Under the pieces are notes generated by a model. It searched no databases. It had not been told where the DNA came from and worked only from the letters and a program-made list of their open reading frames with translations. A stretch of DNA of 7,206 nt from Planctomycetota bacterium (GTDB lineage Bacteria; Planctomycetota; Planctomycetia; Pirellulales; Pirellulaceae). The position numbers and the translations under genes are program-made. The stretch lies in NCBI GenBank assembly GCA_024274855.1, contig JAJSAJ010000970.1, positions 1 to 7,206 of the forward strand, in the 5' to 3' direction. Of this stretch, positions 6,582-7,206 are shown piece by piece (position 1 is the first letter of the stretch; the number at the start of each line of letters is the position of its first letter).

Positions 6582-7085
6582 TACCGCTTGCCGACCGAAG
6601 CTGAATGGGAATACGCATGTCGCGCGGGGACCAAGACCGCGTATTCGTTCGGGGACGATCCGGATACGCTGAGAGACTACGCGTGGTACTACGACAACAG
6701 CGATGAGGCGTATCACAAGGTTGGTCAGAAGAAGCCGAACCCTTGGGGCTTGTACGACATGCACGGCAACGTTGCCGAGTGGGTTTTGGACGAGTTCATC
6801 CCGGACTACTACGGGCAGTTCGAGAGCAAGGTCGCGGTCAACCCGCTTGCGTGCCCGACCAAGCAGTTTCCACGCGTCGTGCGAGGTGGGTCCTGGAACG
6901 ATGATCCCGATCGATGTCGCAGTGCCGCTCGGTCGCGATCGACGCCGGAATGGCAAGCACAGGATCCTCAGGTTCCCAAGAGTATTTGGTTTCACACGGA
7001 TGCGTGGCATGTGGGATTCCGCATCATCCGTCCGCTCGTGGAACCGAGCGAGCGGGAAAAGAAAGAAGCCTCTTCCGGAGAATGA
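6582..7085 (+). pseudogene. C-terminal half of an FGE/SUMF1-fold protein, 5' truncated
   Basis: The reading frame starts directly after a TAA (6579-6581) with YRLPTEAEWEYACRAGT and ends at TGA 7083-7085, about 167 residues. Further hallmarks are NPWGLYDMHGNVAEWV (6735-6785), RVVRGGSW (6873-6896), SIWFHTDAWHVGFRIIRP near 6984-7037, and a charged tail. All belong to the C-terminal half of the FGE-sulfatase (SUMF1) domain. Planctomycete relatives are, from general knowledge, roughly twice as long, so the signal peptide and N-terminal half of the domain are missing. The only start options are internal, such as TTG 6588, with no suitable ribosome binding site. The region matching the active-site cysteine pair of true formylglycine-generating enzymes reads GGSWNDDPDRC and lacks both cysteines in register, so even the parent protein was probably not a sulfatase-activating enzyme. 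The remaining frame is undamaged, suggesting recent truncation. Confidence 0.9.
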
Positions 7086-7206
7086 GTGGGTTGGATTTAC
7101 GGTCGCGGAGCGTTTGGTCCTTGTTTCTAGGCGTTTTTGCGTGTTTTGAGGGTTGTACAATCTCGATGTCGAATTGTTGTCTACTCTCAGGAGGCACCGA
7201 ACCAAC
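7086..7206 (+). promoter_or_regulatory. Leader and ribosome binding site of a gene starting just outside the window
   Basis: TACAAT at 7156-7161 resembles a -10 hexamer, with no clear -35 partner. AGGAGG at 7189-7194 is a perfect Shine-Dalgarno sequence, and the 12 bases after it contain no start codon, so the start probably lies at or just beyond the window edge. No terminator hairpin is visible between the FGE fragment and this leader. Confidence 0.5.

Overview
The window reads as accessory chromosome sequence from a bacterium, most likely a planctomycete (Planctomycetota). That placement is inference. It rests on a large secreted PQQ-type beta-propeller protein lying next to a formylglycine-generating-enzyme-like (FGE/SUMF1-fold) protein of the 'SIW(F/Y)HTDA..GFR..RP' kind, together with long gene-poor spacers and mixed ATG/GTG starts. 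No rRNA, tRNA, CRISPR array or intact insertion sequence was seen.

Left part (1-1213, plus strand). An open frame with no start in the window ends at 162 and may be the tail of an unidentified gene. It is followed by a two-gene unit: a small protein of unknown function (about 301-744) overlapping by 14 bp a minimal nucleotidyltransferase of the AbiEii/DUF6036-like class (731-1213). Such overlapping pairs often encode toxin-antitoxin-like modules, but the partner is not recognisable.

Middle (1214-3792). About 820 bp without a convincing gene carries a small cluster of CGTGACA repeats. Next comes a minus-strand YegS-type lipid kinase (2036-2968, GTG start with a good ribosome binding site). 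A second gene-poor stretch of about 820 bp carries a perfect 8-bp hairpin and, towards its right end, a candidate extended -10 promoter for the next gene.

Right part (3793-7206, plus strand). An 884-codon reading frame encodes a secreted PQQ-repeat beta-propeller protein. An in-frame amber codon at 3898-3900 separates the signal peptide from the whole propeller, while the downstream 847 codons stay open. About 140 bp further on is the C-terminal half of an FGE-fold protein that begins abruptly at its 'YRLPTEAEWE' motif. It lacks the N-terminal half, has a stop codon directly before it, and abuts a perfect GC-rich hairpin (6559-6576). Two neighbouring damaged genes suggest a locus in decay or rearrangement. 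The window ends on a strong Shine-Dalgarno sequence for a gene starting just outside it.

No clearly new system is demonstrated. The items most worth checking are the amber-split propeller gene, the hairpin-bordered FGE truncation and the uncharacterised nucleotidyltransferase pair.
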